Assembly: GCF_901709675.1 (NCBI RefSeq)
Contig: NC_051089.1
Coordinates: 11,833,976 to 11,897,975 of the forward strand
DNA: 64,000 nt
Origin: Syngnathus acus
Taxonomy: Eukaryota; Chordata; Actinopteri; Syngnathiformes; Syngnathidae
Reading direction: 5' to 3'
Shown here: positions 9,535-26,640 of the stretch, in pieces
How positions within the stretch are numbered: position 1 is the first letter of the stretch
Layout: each line of letters starts with the position of its first letter
Notes under the pieces: model-generated
What the model was told of the DNA's origin: nothing
Database searches by the model: none
What the model saw: only the letters and a program-made list of their open reading frames with translations
Translations under genes and position numbers: made by a program

Positions 9535-12500
9535 TCCACTCACACATACTTTTGGTTGGGTCAATAATACGTGGAGGGGACGTAGGTATCTCGAGGCCAT
9601 TTTTTTACAGTATTTTCTGTTTATTTGTTCTACTGTGGAGGAAGACACAGTGACATGGCCACTGGCTCAAGATAATCCAATATCAACTCCCCTTCAAAAA
9701 AAAAAAGATGCTATTGTTTCGTTTATTTGAAATATTGCCCTCTAATACCACATCACTTCTGCTCCCTCAAAGGGAATCATTTGGTGCGGCTTGTGTATGT
9801 CTGCCTCCACAAACTGGAGACAGCACACATCCCTGCCGTCCAATCACAGCAATCCGTCAAGCCCCTTGGGCTCTTTGAACGGTGGGCCGCTTTCACCAAT
9901 ATCTTTGGATTGTTTGAAGTTGGAAAGTTACAAAATGCAATCATGAGAGCACACACGTATTGTTGTTAAACTACGTATTTCCCCTAAGACCTTGTAAAAT
10001 AAATCCTAAAATTAATCTAATTCTAATAAATCTGTTTCTGAATACATTCTGTACATGTTGGAAGATAAAATTTCAGTCCTTTCTGATGTGATTCATCTAA
10101 GATATTTCGAGTCTAACTTGTAAAGGTTTCTGAAAATTTAAGTCCCGAAAGAAGCCGTTTGATTACCTACTAAAGGACCGTGTGTGTCTGTTGTGGCTCC
10201 CTGCTGAAATCGGCATCAGCGTTTGTGTTGGATCTCCCAAACATGGATCAAAGCAACCAGACTCTCCTCCTCTTCCTCTTTTCATTTCCACTCACTCTTT
10301 GGTCGTTAAATGCTGCTTTGCCCTGCATATAAACATTTCTGTAATTGGACTTGCTGCTTGTTTGTGGCTGTCTGTTTGTTTAGATTGCGTTTGAAGCTTT
10401 GCTTAATTAAATTGCGTCCTTGGTGTTGGAATCTCCAAGCACTAGCAAATTCCATTGGACGAGTAAAAATGTTGCCCCCACTCACTACATTGAACTTTGG
10501 GTTTAACTTTAGAATGCAGATGAGAAGTCTCGTGAAGTGTATTTGTGCACTCTGAGTTCATTCAACCATCAGTTGCCATGATTGATTGCGCTCAGTTTGA
10601 CTTACTATTGAAGAATGAAGTGACATTCACCAACAAACGGTGTTGGAAAAGTTACTTGATAAGTTATTGGTTACTGTTAGTTATGTCCGCGGCAATTTGG
10701 ATGTTTGCCGCAAGAATAAAAATGTCAGTTTTCACCGTATTAAATCATAAATGCATTATAATGCAGTGGTTTCTTCCCTGACTTGAGGAAAAATATATAC
10801 TTATTTTTTTATCATTTATTTTGTGAAAAATAGCAATCATCTTTTTCAATTTGGAGGGAAAATCCTAAACCAAAGTAAGCTGAAACTAATTTGGTCAGGT
10901 TTGACTTAGCAAGAAATTCTTTAGCGAGCTAGCGAATGGTCCACCTTTCAATTTCACAGACTATTGTGGGACTCCGATGTGTGTTTAAAGGTGAGGCTTG
11001 AGAACATAAAGAAAGTTACTAGACCACAGAGACGAAATATAAACGTTAAAGGTTGGCCTCTGTGAAAGTCAGCGCCCCCGTTTCTATTTGTGTATCAAGG
11101 AATCTTTGAAAATGGTCTTGCTCAGGTTTCCTATTGAAATGCATTTGAAAGTAGTTAAACAAAATCCCAAATGGTTTCCAGACTTCATCTCTGAACTTGT
11201 TTAATGGGCACTGATATGTTGTTATTGTGGATGCGTTTTGATCTCGGATGCCACTTGAGGGGAATTAGAGGCCGATAGTTTAGCAAATTAAACACCAAAG
11301 ATGTGGCATAGACCACATCAACCAATTTGTGCATGCAATGTTTTTTTTTTGAGCATATAAGGTCAGGCTTGCAATAGGGTGTCAACATGCATCCATGAGT
11401 CCGCACCCTAACGATAACCTGCACTATATCAATGGTGACCGCTCCCTAAGAAGGATACCTTATGTTTGATTGCGCTATCACCAGATTATTGTAATGTTTA
11501 GTAAACCACCACATGTGAGTGAATACAACATGAATAATAACAGTTACATATGTATTTCTGTCATTGGGGATGAAAGGCTTGTTAATTATATTTTACAAAG
11601 CAATGAAAGAACCCACATGAAAAAAAAACCTTTCATTCAAGTCAATGTTGTTGTTGTTGTTTTTTCCAGAACATACACACAGTATGTCTTGATGTAGGAT
11701 GTCTATGTTTCTCATTCTTTTCAGTTGAAGGCCCACCATACAGAGCAACATGAGGGAAACCCACTGAACTTTCGTGCAATGTGTCAGCTTCTGCTTCTAG
11801 TTTTAATGAATAGACACTATTTTTTTCTATGATGAACGCCGCCGCAACATGAAAGATGTAACTGCCAGTCAAAAATGTGTATGCTCTTCCAAGAAAAAAA
11901 CATTTCGATCAAGACCGAGCCAGCTGGCTATAATACTCAACTATGTTTATAAGTTCATTTGTACCTGTGCCTACAGTACAAAACAAAACTTGAACAATCT
12001 CTGATTTTGAGAAGCACGAGTGCTTCAGTGAATAGCCCGTGAACACTCTCTCCTTTAGTGTTTCCTGTTTATTCTTCCTTGACAATCGTGGCATGTTTTT
12101 TGTGGTTAAAAAAAAAATTATGAATGTATTATGTGATCAATTTTTTGCAGTCTGTGCTTAATCTTTTGAGGTCCAGCAAAGCGGTGCCAAGTGTAGTTTT
12201 TGTTTTTCCAGTCGCATTTGTCGGCGTCACTCGGTAGGCCTAAATGAATATTGAAGGAAATTGGGCAGAAGAGCCTTTCAAGACTCACATAATTAATTTG
12301 AAACATTTCAACTGTAGATGTTGATAATAATTCAGTTGTAATTGTTTTATGTAGCCATGCATAACTATTTTTATTTCATTATAATCGTGTCATTTTTGCA
12401 GTTTCACAGTATTGATAAAAGAAATTCCAATCTCCTCCCTAAAATGTATTTCTTTTTCTCAGCATGTGTAAATCCTCAGTCATTGTGGCCAGACTAATTG

Positions 12501-13050
12501 ACAAAGAGTGAGTCAAGTTGAAAAACATGACCTAGGCAATTATGCTATTAACTTTATGATAAACAGGGTAACGCTGTAGTTACTTGACTGAATGAAGGTT
12601 GGATCCAAGAAAAATATGCTACCTTAAAAGCTCAAATTGTAGACTTGAGGGAGGAAAACATGACAAAAAAACATCAACATATTTAAACCAAAACTTTAAG
12701 ATTGATGACTCTTTAATTTAGTGAGGAAATGAAGCATAAACTGTAGTTTATACTTTGTAAAATCAGATTGGATTCAGCTTGACTAAACATATTTTATTGT
12801 TTTGTTCTACTATAATTTGTTTTGGTATGGTCTGACAATATAGTTTTTGGCACATGATCCAGATGACCAATTGGGTGTTTTATTTTTACTTCTAAATGAC
12901 TTAATTCCACATTTCCTCTATGTGTGGAATATTTGTAGCTTTTAAGACATTGCACGTTCAATTACTCTGTATTTGGATTCATGGGTTTGCCTTGTTGGAT
13001 TCCCCATAATCAAAGACTGCAACATAAATTGGTACATGCTATTCCATCTA
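9535..13050. other. Non-coding stretch, no gene seen
   Basis: Short frames of 60-80 aa occur on both strands with no recognisable content. GAAGCAC and GTGCTTC face each other at 12011-12026, a tight inverted repeat with a two-base centre. The string GCAGTGGTTTCTTCCC near 10764 resembles a hAT tip but is too short to call. Confidence 0.5.
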
Positions 13051-13054
13051 TGTG

Positions 13055-13240
13055 TAATGCATTAATTAATCGAGCTAATATGTAGAAAGATGCATTAGTT
13101 CTTTATATAATCAATCACTTTGACATGAGAGAAATTACTGACACTGACCCTTATTTTCACTGGAATCTCTGAAGACTCTGATGATTAATTAATTGTGGCT
13201 GCCAAGTTTGCTGCAGGAAGTTTTGATCTGCAAGGAAGCA
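13055..13240. promoter_or_regulatory. Candidate regulatory block with two ATTAATTAAT sites
   Basis: ATTAATTAAT occurs at 13061-13070 and again at 13184-13193, 123 bases apart. Between them are GCATTAG, ATCAATCA and AATTACTG words in complex sequence. Paired ATTAATTAAT words favour homeodomain (for example LIM or paired-type) binding. Inference from words, conservation untested. Confidence 0.33.
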
Positions 13241-18032
<4,792 letters not shown>

Positions 18033-18145
18033 TACATTCATCCATTCATTTATTATAGTGCTTGTCCTCATTAGAGTTGCCGTTAGGGTCACGGGAACCT
18101 CTCGACTGTGAGGCAGGCAGACATGCTACCCATTATTCCACTCTG
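18033..18145 (-). mobile_element. Teleost SINE fragment, head joined to tail
   Basis: Read on minus, a tRNA-like head piece (CTGCCTCACAGTCGAGAGG) is followed by the SINE 3' end (GTGACCCT, TAATGAGGACAAGC, then ATGAATGGATGAATG). The usual middle of this SINE type, including the segment seen at 31091-31157, is absent, so the copy is internally deleted. It belongs to the same loose family as the pieces at 31091, 37131 and 43852. Confidence 0.65.
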
Positions 18146-20805
18146 CTTCCATTCCATTCCACTCTTAATACAATACTCTCAAGTTGAATGCAAAGAATCA
18201 AATATTTATGTGAGACTTTAATGCATTTTGTCATATACACACCAGCAACACATTTGGTCAGCTTATGTGAGGATCAAAATGTCTCCTTTCCTCATGATGT
18301 AATTCTCCTGCAGGGTGACACATATATAAATGAGAAGAATAATAATTATTAAAAAAACATTGCCATTGTAAGGGATGAATTTTTTATACAGCTTTACTTG
18401 ATTATAGATTTAACGAATGAGCAGTTAAGTGTTCACTGGGGGCATATTGTACTTCTGTTCAATTACTAAAATGACTGCATCTGTTGAAATTGTGCCACAG
18501 TGATAGTTGCATAACTATTATGTCCCCACTTTCTATCCCTGAACTGAGTTTTAAATCTTTTGCATGTCAATGACATTTTCCATAAAATGTTAGCATTAAG
18601 CTATTTTGAAGGCAACATTTTTAGTTATTTTAAATACAAGTATTTCTCTTTGTTTTATGTTTAGTTTGGCATCAAACAGCTTGACACCTCTTTTTTGATT
18701 AATTATTTACTTTGCTGAAAATGATTATTGTCAAATGAGTCGGTTTAGGTTCACTTATTTCTCAAATGTGTCCTCGCAAGTCAAAGCAAAAAGTTTTAAT
18801 GAAACCCGACAGCCTGACTGAATAAACATCGCATTGCTTTCAATTTCATGCTGTCCTGGGTAATTATCTAAAACTTTGTCATAAAAGTATATTGCGCGTT
18901 TTAGTATTTCTGACACATCATCTCTGGGTGTATTGGAAGAGTTGACAACTATAAAAAGGAAAATGGTTCTGCTGTAGGGCAGTCATGGTTGACAGAGTGA
19001 GACCATCTGTGTCCTTGCTACTGAAAGGGGACATGATGCTGAGGAAGGAGTGATGAAGGGATGGAGCCAATAAAGACTTGCACAACTGTTGGTGGTCACA
19101 GCTCACTGCGTACATTCCCACCTGGTTGCCTGTGGGCCTGACCTGTGTAGGAGCTCTGTCTACCTCCATAAGGCGGCAAATACTTCTGGAAAATACCCCC
19201 TCCCCCGTAAATACAGACAGGTGTGCAGACTTAGTCAACAAGATTTGAACACACCACTTTCACGCACTTGTGCACACGTCTACATACTGTATGAATGCAT
19301 TCTGCCACCTCCTGGGAAGCAGATTTGACAGACACATATGGTGGGTCACCAATGGCGCAGGTGTTTCTGGCTGCTCACACTGTAAAAACCCAGTCTGTTC
19401 CCATAAAATCTTCTAAGTCTCTGACAGTACGCATTTGGGCTTCAACTATTGGTCAACAAACGATGTCATGCTTGCAATTTGTTTTGAGGATCCATCTGGA
19501 AAAGAGCTGACAGAACATGTTTGGAACAGCTTGATTGTATACCAATTATGGGTCAAACCTCTGATATCCTCCCCGTCAAAAAAAACTTCAAAACTATAAT
19601 TCTAAATCTGCTACCAAGTCACCGCATCCATTTTCATCTTTGAGATACTTTTTGGTTCACTCAGACCTCCACATATGGACCATGGTGTATGGGTTTTACT
19701 GTGAATTTTGAATATTTTTCAATGACAACAAAGGTATTCTATTCATTTGCAATCATCTTTGTTCATTTAAATGGAATGCCATTAGTTCAATCCAGAAATT
19801 CAAAACATGTTTTTAATTAGAAATACAACATCCTACAATATTGTATTTTATAAAAACAAAGAAATATCATATTTAAATAGAATGGATAGATTTTTTGCTT
19901 CAATTTGATGGATATTGCGCTGCTCCTTTTGATTTTGGGCTGAATAATACAGACATACAAATTGAGACATGAGACAAGTCACAATTACTCAGTAAGATCC
20001 TGTAATCGTCGTTCTTTGTTGAGCATCATAAAGAAAACATGCCTGTTAGTACTGTTAAATCAAATATCTGTATTTGTTGCTCCGCTATTTGTTTTCAAAT
20101 ATCTGTTCTTTAAAGGGCTATTAAATCAGAATGCAGATGCTTTTCCCCCCCCCCAGCCTCCTGGTGGTACTTTGCATTGTTAGTATGAATCAAAACCGAC
20201 TCATCTAAATCAAATAGATGCAGTTATTTGAGATACTTCTATTTGTTTTCATATTGTGGAATGGCCTTACTCCAGCTTACCTCTCTGAGCCCCTCTGGCC
20301 GGTAGCCTATTATGATGTGAGGAGTGGAAATCTCCACAAAGCGTATCACTTTACCATGGTTATCTTTGCAGCACATGGCAGATGGCTCAGCCATGTCTCA
20401 CCGTATGATCAATAGCTATATGTCTCCCAGTTAAATGAAAAGAAAAAACTCAATCTTGTGCTAATACGACTTAGGTATCACTCATATTCATCACCATGTG
20501 AGATGAGGAAAAAAGGAGGTCGGCTGGCAGCAGACGAGTATGAACATAGTGAGTGAGTCGCACCGGCTGGCGATTGCAAAAAGGCGAATGGGAATTTTTG
20601 ACGTTTGTGAAGTCATATGCTGCTTTTCGATTAGAAAGGACCTGCCGGCTCGCTGTGTTGTACAACATCCAAAGGTGTTTGATGGAGTTCTTTGCAAGTT
20701 TGTCTAGATTAAAGTCATCCAAGAATACATTTGAGCCTTGCGTTGTCACGGTCATACTGGAACACACGCAAAAAAAGCCTTCCAAAGCTCAATAACATTT
20801 GACTG
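18146..20805. other. Non-coding stretch, no gene seen
   Basis: Frames of about 70-107 aa occur on both strands but none has a recognisable domain or plausible splice context. A C run lies near 20145-20155. Confidence 0.5.
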
Positions 20806-20965
20806 AGGAAAATATGTCGCCATGTAATTACCGATTATGAATTAATAAATCGTGCGCTAATTGTGTATTGATTGAATAAAAACATTTCCTGTTTGCATAG
20901 CTGAATTTATGTGATGGTGCTTTCATTAAAATGTGATTGCAATTACTCCATCCATCAAACTAAGT
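20806..20965. promoter_or_regulatory. Candidate regulatory block dense in ATTA words
   Basis: TAATTA at 20825-20830 is followed by GATTATGAATTAATAAAT, GCTAATTG, TATTGATTGAATAAA and GTGATTGCAATTAC within about 130 bases. The order and density suggest homeodomain/HOX-PBX-type input. Inference only. Confidence 0.33.
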
Positions 20966-23025
20966 TTGAGATTGGCTTTTAGTGATGTCACTATTGCCGT
21001 CCTGTCGTTACACTCTTCTACCACATTGTTTTTTTTGGGGGGGGGACACAGAGTCAAAGCACTCAAGCGGTCTATTGCACCATTTACCTGAACTGTGATA
21101 ACAGGATGAGGTGATGACAGTCTTCCTGCTTCGTATGAATGCATTCTGCATTTCATGTGACTTAAGATATTGTCTTCTCTTTACATAATCTGTTGAGATT
21201 GGTCCTTTTTTTTTAGGGAGGGTGCCAGAAAAAGCACGCAGAGTTAGTCATTGAATGCTCTGAACTCTCCTGAGATGTGGTAGAGAGAGAGAAAGAAAAG
21301 AAACTGAAAATATTTTGTAGCTCCTGGGTGGCAGGAAAAGAGTGAGGGAAGTGCTCCTCATTTCCTCATCATTTCCCACAAAGCAAGGTATTAAAGAAAC
21401 ACCTGTGGTTTGAGCTATATGAGCGATCCCAAGCTGCCCCTGCTCTTCTTTTTCTCTCTGTCTCATATCATTGGCTTCCTCATCCTCCATTTTACCACGA
21501 CCGCCACTCCCTCCCTTCCACCCCTGCTGCTGCATATCTTTCTGGCCTGGGGCATAATCTCCTCGCCTGACAAAAAATGAAAGGAAGAGATGCTGACATG
21601 TAATAAAGCCCGGCTGATACTGTTTGGGGCTAATGCTGGCTGCGGCTGCCGACTGAGACTGGCTTCTTTCTTGCTTTTCCCGAGCACAATGGAGAAGGAG
21701 AGATGCCGAGTATTTGCATTCGACACAAATGAAATTAATGATGAACGGATGCCGGAAAATGAGATGTGGACTGAAAAAAGGTAAAAATACAATGTGGGGG
21801 AAAACAGGCATGGATTGGGTGTTCTCCCGAGAAAGCAAGCGACTGTGCTTTGTCACCAGAGGAACACGTAGCTTTTAGCACTTTAGCCTGAGGTGAAAAG
21901 AATTGCACTCGCTCCATCTTCCCCTTTCTTTCTTCATCTTTCCTGCAGGTTGCATCTTTGTCTCCCTCCAAGCACTTTGTTTTGCTTTGGTTCTGCATTG
22001 ACACACCTTTTATACGCTCTCTGGCAGGTCTGAATTGAAATAAATGCATTCCTTCTGCCTTTTCATGCTACTGCAGATGACATAAGCTTTTTTCTTTCCA
22101 GAACAGTCAGGCCTGTCATTGAAACATATTACCTCCCGTTTTTTTTCTTACCCCTCGCACAGGTGATGTCATATTTCAAGGCAGTGGATGAAAAATGAGG
22201 AGCATTTCTTGACAAGCATTTCTTTTCTTCCCCAGACCTTATCAGCTTGTAAAGTTTCCTATTTATAAAGAGTTAGGCGACAAACCTGTTTGGTGACTAG
22301 GTATGGTTGTGATTTGGCAGTGTGCAGAGAAAGGCCAAAAAGACACTCGAAGGAAACAGCTGTGAGGAATAGACTTTATTTTCCACCCACCTGCCCAGCG
22401 CCGCTACCTAGGTACAAACATCCCTGGAAGCTCATGATCCCCGCCTAGATTGTCTCTAACGCCGCCTCTTTTATGTCCTTCGGTCTCAGGAAATGAGCAC
22501 CTGAGCTGCCATTCCTCCCCCTCTTTTAGCAACAAACATAACCCACTCCTTGAGCTCCCTCCTGCTGCTCCAGATTACAGCTCATTAGTAGTAGCGGCAG
22601 AACCAAAGCCCACACCATGCCTCCCCTCTGATTCCCACATAGTTTCCTGTGATTCCTGAGCAGCACAACATCAGACATGGTGGAACTGCTTGTTGTGAAG
22701 TGTGGGTAAAGGACAGCAGCAGATTGCTTTTCATCTTCCTGAGAAACATGAACAATAACATAAGGTTGGTCAGAAAGATCACAGTTGCATGTGACTACTT
22801 GTGATCCAGCAGTAGGCCTCGTTTTGTATTTGAAATTTAACTCGTTCACTGCCGGCCATTTTCAGAGCAGCTACTGAAGATATTTTAAAGCATTTGGTCT
22901 GTTCTTATGAAATCCTCTGAATGTTGTGTTAGATTATGGAATAAAAGTACCAAACCTTCCCAAATAAAGAGGAGACTTTTGTGGCCAGATCAAAAGCTTG
23001 GTAGTTCATAAAGAATTAATTTACG
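20966..23025. other. Non-coding stretch with the longest open frame of the window
   Basis: A 202-aa frame runs on the minus strand at 21248-21856. It lies across CT/GA-biased sequence and reads as low-complexity Ser/Leu/Gln/Glu patches with no domain, signal or known family. I do not call it a gene. The segment 21540-21790 is complex and contains GAAATTAATGATGAA, so it could be conserved non-coding DNA. A run of T then G lies near 21030-21045. Confidence 0.45.
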
Positions 23026-23280
23026 TTGGATCGCACCAACAAAGTTTAATTTACTAAAAACTAGATAAAATCGACGATAAAGTTGAAATTCTGTTGTACC
23101 GAATTTTAAATCCAGTTTAAATTTTAGACAGATTGATTTAAACCTCTCGCTAAAAGTGTTTAATTTTGACCAAGTTTAAATTAAATTCTGTTGCGCCAGT
23201 ACTTTAAACCACAGTTTCAACTGTGATCGATAATTAATTTTAAACCAGCAGTTTAACTTTAAGAACGGTTGTATTTTGTA
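23026..23280. repeat. TTTAAA-rich repeat with a diverged 97-base period, unidentified
   Basis: AAATTCTGTTGTACC at 23086-23100 recurs as AAATTCTGTTGCGCC at 23183-23197, 97 bases later. Each is followed by a TTTAAA word, then CCAGTTTAAA or CCACAGTTT. A third diverged unit, TTTTAAACCAGCAGTTTAAC, follows at about 23239. GATCGCACCAAC lies at the left edge. The pattern looks like a small transposon or an old tandem array built from near-palindromic TTTAAAC/GTTTAAA words. No clear terminal repeats were found. Confidence 0.5.
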
Positions 23281-26200
23281 GGTGGATAGGCAAGGCAAGT
23301 TTATATGTCGAGCACATTTGATGTACAAGAGAATTCAAAGTATCAAACATTTGAAGAACACGAACAAAAAAAACATTTGTAAATATAATTTAAAATAATA
23401 TTAGTAGAATTGCACCTGCGCTTAGACTATAAAAGATTATATTAAGGTCAACAAGGTCATGGGCATGTTCCAGACCGTTTTATTCCCCACATAATGGGCA
23501 ACAGTTAGTGAGCTGGCATGGCAGTTGAGCTTTGTACACTCCACCAGTACTTCTGCCTCACTCTCCTTTGTTGGTTGGAATAAAACGTGCAAAGAGCGCT
23601 TCTCTCAAACTGTCAGCTGCACCAGGCAATGCGTGGTAATTGCCATTGAGAGGCTTTGTGTTTTACATTCATTATCTTTTTTTTCTTCCTTCCTTCCTGC
23701 TTCAGACCATGGGAATTCAAGCCTATCTCTCCTCGCCCATCTTCTTGCAAAAGTCTTTTTTTTTTCCATTGTTGCAAGATACAGTGCCAGATGCGAAGAG
23801 TGAATGCTGGTTGGAACTCAGTTCTTGTTTTGTTATTTCTAAGAAAAAAAAACTCATTAGAAGGCTTGTTTATCTGTGCACAGAAGTGTTTCACTGTAGT
23901 GTCATGGATCATTTTGGATCAGAAGTAAGGCAAGATTGAGTAAGCACTCATGTGTGAGGTTTGTCATTTCATTTTGATTAATTCCTTCGCTGCTCTTTTG
24001 TGTTCAGACATTAATGCCCCCAATCATAATAGTGTCACCGGTTTGATTTTAAACTGCAACGCAGTCAGCCAGAATAGCAATTGCGATGCAAGAGAATATG
24101 ACAAAAAGAAGGAATCAAACAGTTTACATCCTCTACCTCAGCTTAAGGACTTCACATACGGCTGGAGGATTTCATCAAATCTATCCTCCGAGGCTTTGGC
24201 AGACTAAACAAGACAGCGTGATAGCAGTGTTGTGGGCTGTGGGGAGCAACAACAAAAAAAGCTAAAACGCAGTCAGTCATCCTGCCGTCCTGCTTCCAAC
24301 AGTGCTTGGAGTCACGCCGCTGCACAGTTGCCGCGATCGGCTGCCTTTCACCTCTGACCCTACAGTCATCTTGATGAGGGGAGCATCTGACAGCTCGTCA
24401 CCTGGAGTCATTCTGCTCCCATGGACACTCAAGCATGAAGATTACAATAACCCAGATGCTGAGAGACCAGATGTCTTCAGACTTCAAAACTGACCAAGTT
24501 TTCAATACAGCGGACACACTGACACTGATTGTCTGAAATGTACACGCAGCCACAGCTTGGAAATATACCGCCTGTCTGTGCTCCATGACTCACTCTCAGT
24601 TGTTTTTGCTTTGTCTTTTCTCTTTTGTTCCGCTCACCCCTCAGGCTTGACTCAACATCATACAACTTTAGTTCATTTGACCTCAGTCTACCTATTGCTT
24701 TTCAACCAAATCAAAACTTAGTTGAAAAAAGTGTGGAATTAGGCCTTTATATAACCATTAATAATGACTATATCATACCACTTGTTGCTGCTGATTTATT
24801 AGACAAAATAATTGTCACTTATGTGCAACAATCAGGATGAAATAGCAATGATAAGCACACTTTTTGTTTTGAATAAATACAATAGATTGTGATATAAAGC
24901 TGTTTGTGTCATTCACACATACACAATATGAGCCAAATAATATGATCAGAGGTTTTAGAACACCCACATTTTTAAGCAGTTGAAGTCCAACTCAGCAGCT
25001 TGAAATGGTAGAAAAATTACTTAAGTGGGAAACTACCAGGGGTAAATACAACAACAATAAAAAATGATAAAGTATTCTGAAAATGAAGTACAATATACAC
25101 TGAACACCATTGAGCTGGTTTGGGCTGAACTGGACATAAGAGTGAAGGCAAAGCAACGTGTCACATTTTGCAACCTTCCTACAAAGGACTTTCTGAATAT
25201 TTGATTTCTGTTTTAGACTGCCACTAGTGTGTTCAGCGCTTACGTTTCCCTACTAACTTTTTCAAACAGTTTTCATGAAACTTTGAGGAGGAATGCGTCA
25301 TGAGCCCAGAAGGAAATCACTAAATTATGTTGCAAATCTAGCACCAAGTTTTAAACTAATGACATTTGAGTACAAATCGTGTACGTCTTGGAAAAACTCA
25401 ATGTAGGGGCCTTGACATGTCCCATCACAAAAGATCCCATCGCCATTTGTCAAAGTCCAAAAACAGGGGGTCTGATGTTGAGGTGTGATGGCTGACTGTC
25501 AAGACCAATGCGTGTGCGCACACAAAAACGTCACACTCTATATTCTCTTGAAAGAGATGGATTCACTCCCCATTGGAGTCTTCACAAAGATTGAGTGACA
25601 GTCAGTCGGCAAGGTGAGAGGCAATCACACAGTGGACAGATCAATTAGTTATTTCCACAGGAGGAGAATGGTGGGAAAACACAATTTCATCAGTAAATGA
25701 TTTGTATTCTCTGCCCTTTTTAATCTCTCTTGGTTCTTGGGGGTTTGCATGTTTATCTTAGCTCTCCATTTGCTCTTGTGAAAGAAGAGCAAAGATGTTT
25801 CTCCTTGGATGAGCCTGTCTTGAGAATTAACTGGGCAAACCAGACCAGTGGCACAGACCTGCCAGTTCGGTGCCCACTCTCTCTCAGCTTACCAAGCCTC
25901 GTGGTGCTGTTTCAACGCCAACCCACGCATTCGTTTAAACCCGCTCAAACAGTCCTGACACCCACTGCCGCACTCTATTGTTTCAACTTTTGTTACTTTG
26001 ATAATTTGGAGATTATTGTTGCAGAGCTTGGCATGCATCCTTAGAATTGAGTCATATCTCTGACCTCACAAATGTTCTTCTGGAAGAATGGACAGAGAAT
26101 TCCCAAAACAACATTTTGTACATTTTCGGAGAAGAGTGGAGTCTGTTTCATCGACATTCCTCCCATTTGATATTTTCACTTCCTGAAGGCCACGTGTTAA

Positions 26201-26640
26201 AATGCTTTTCTCAGTTTTTTCATAGATTGGTTGTTATCTTTTGGCTCCAAATTAATCTACTTTTGAAGCTGTTTTATGATCATGTGATCCCATCGTGTAT
26301 TTCTTTGTCCTTTATCAGCACATTTCAATTTAGGGTTCGGTAGGGATCGGACACTTCAAATAGATCCCTGTGAGTTGTGAGGCTTTGACAAGAGCACTTC
26401 TAACTTTATCCTAGTTTGTGGGATAAAGGCCGACATCTGCTCAGAGAAGACTGAATCTTGGAGGAGATATAGAAAGAGATAAGAGTCGGTGATAAAGGGA
26501 AGTGAGAAAAGGACTAAATGGCGTCGGAGAATTGAACCATCCCATCTGTATGTGTGGTACTTGCCATCAGACAAGCAGTGAACTTTTAGTAGACTACAGT
26601 TGGTTTAATTTCAAATTCAGCTTGTAGCTCAACTGAGTAA
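23281..26640. other. Non-coding stretch, no gene seen
   Basis: Plus frames of 104 aa (25730-26044) and 98 aa (26047-26343) are consecutive but unrelated to anything I recognise, and they are rich in Ser, Leu and Phe as expected by chance. No transposon signature is seen. Confidence 0.5.

Noticed and set aside
10764-10790. CAGTGGTTTCTTCCC resembling a hAT tip
   Set aside because: Only about 15 bases fit and the following sequence does not match any end I know.
21248-21856. 202-aa open frame on the minus strand, longest in the window
   Set aside because: It crosses CT/GA-biased DNA, reads as low-complexity patches, overlaps several other frames and has no domain, signal peptide or splice support. 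A frame this long is only mildly unusual in 64 kb.
25730-26343. Two consecutive plus frames of about 100 aa
   Set aside because: They lie in different contexts with no shared domain or splice signals, and their composition is typical of chance.
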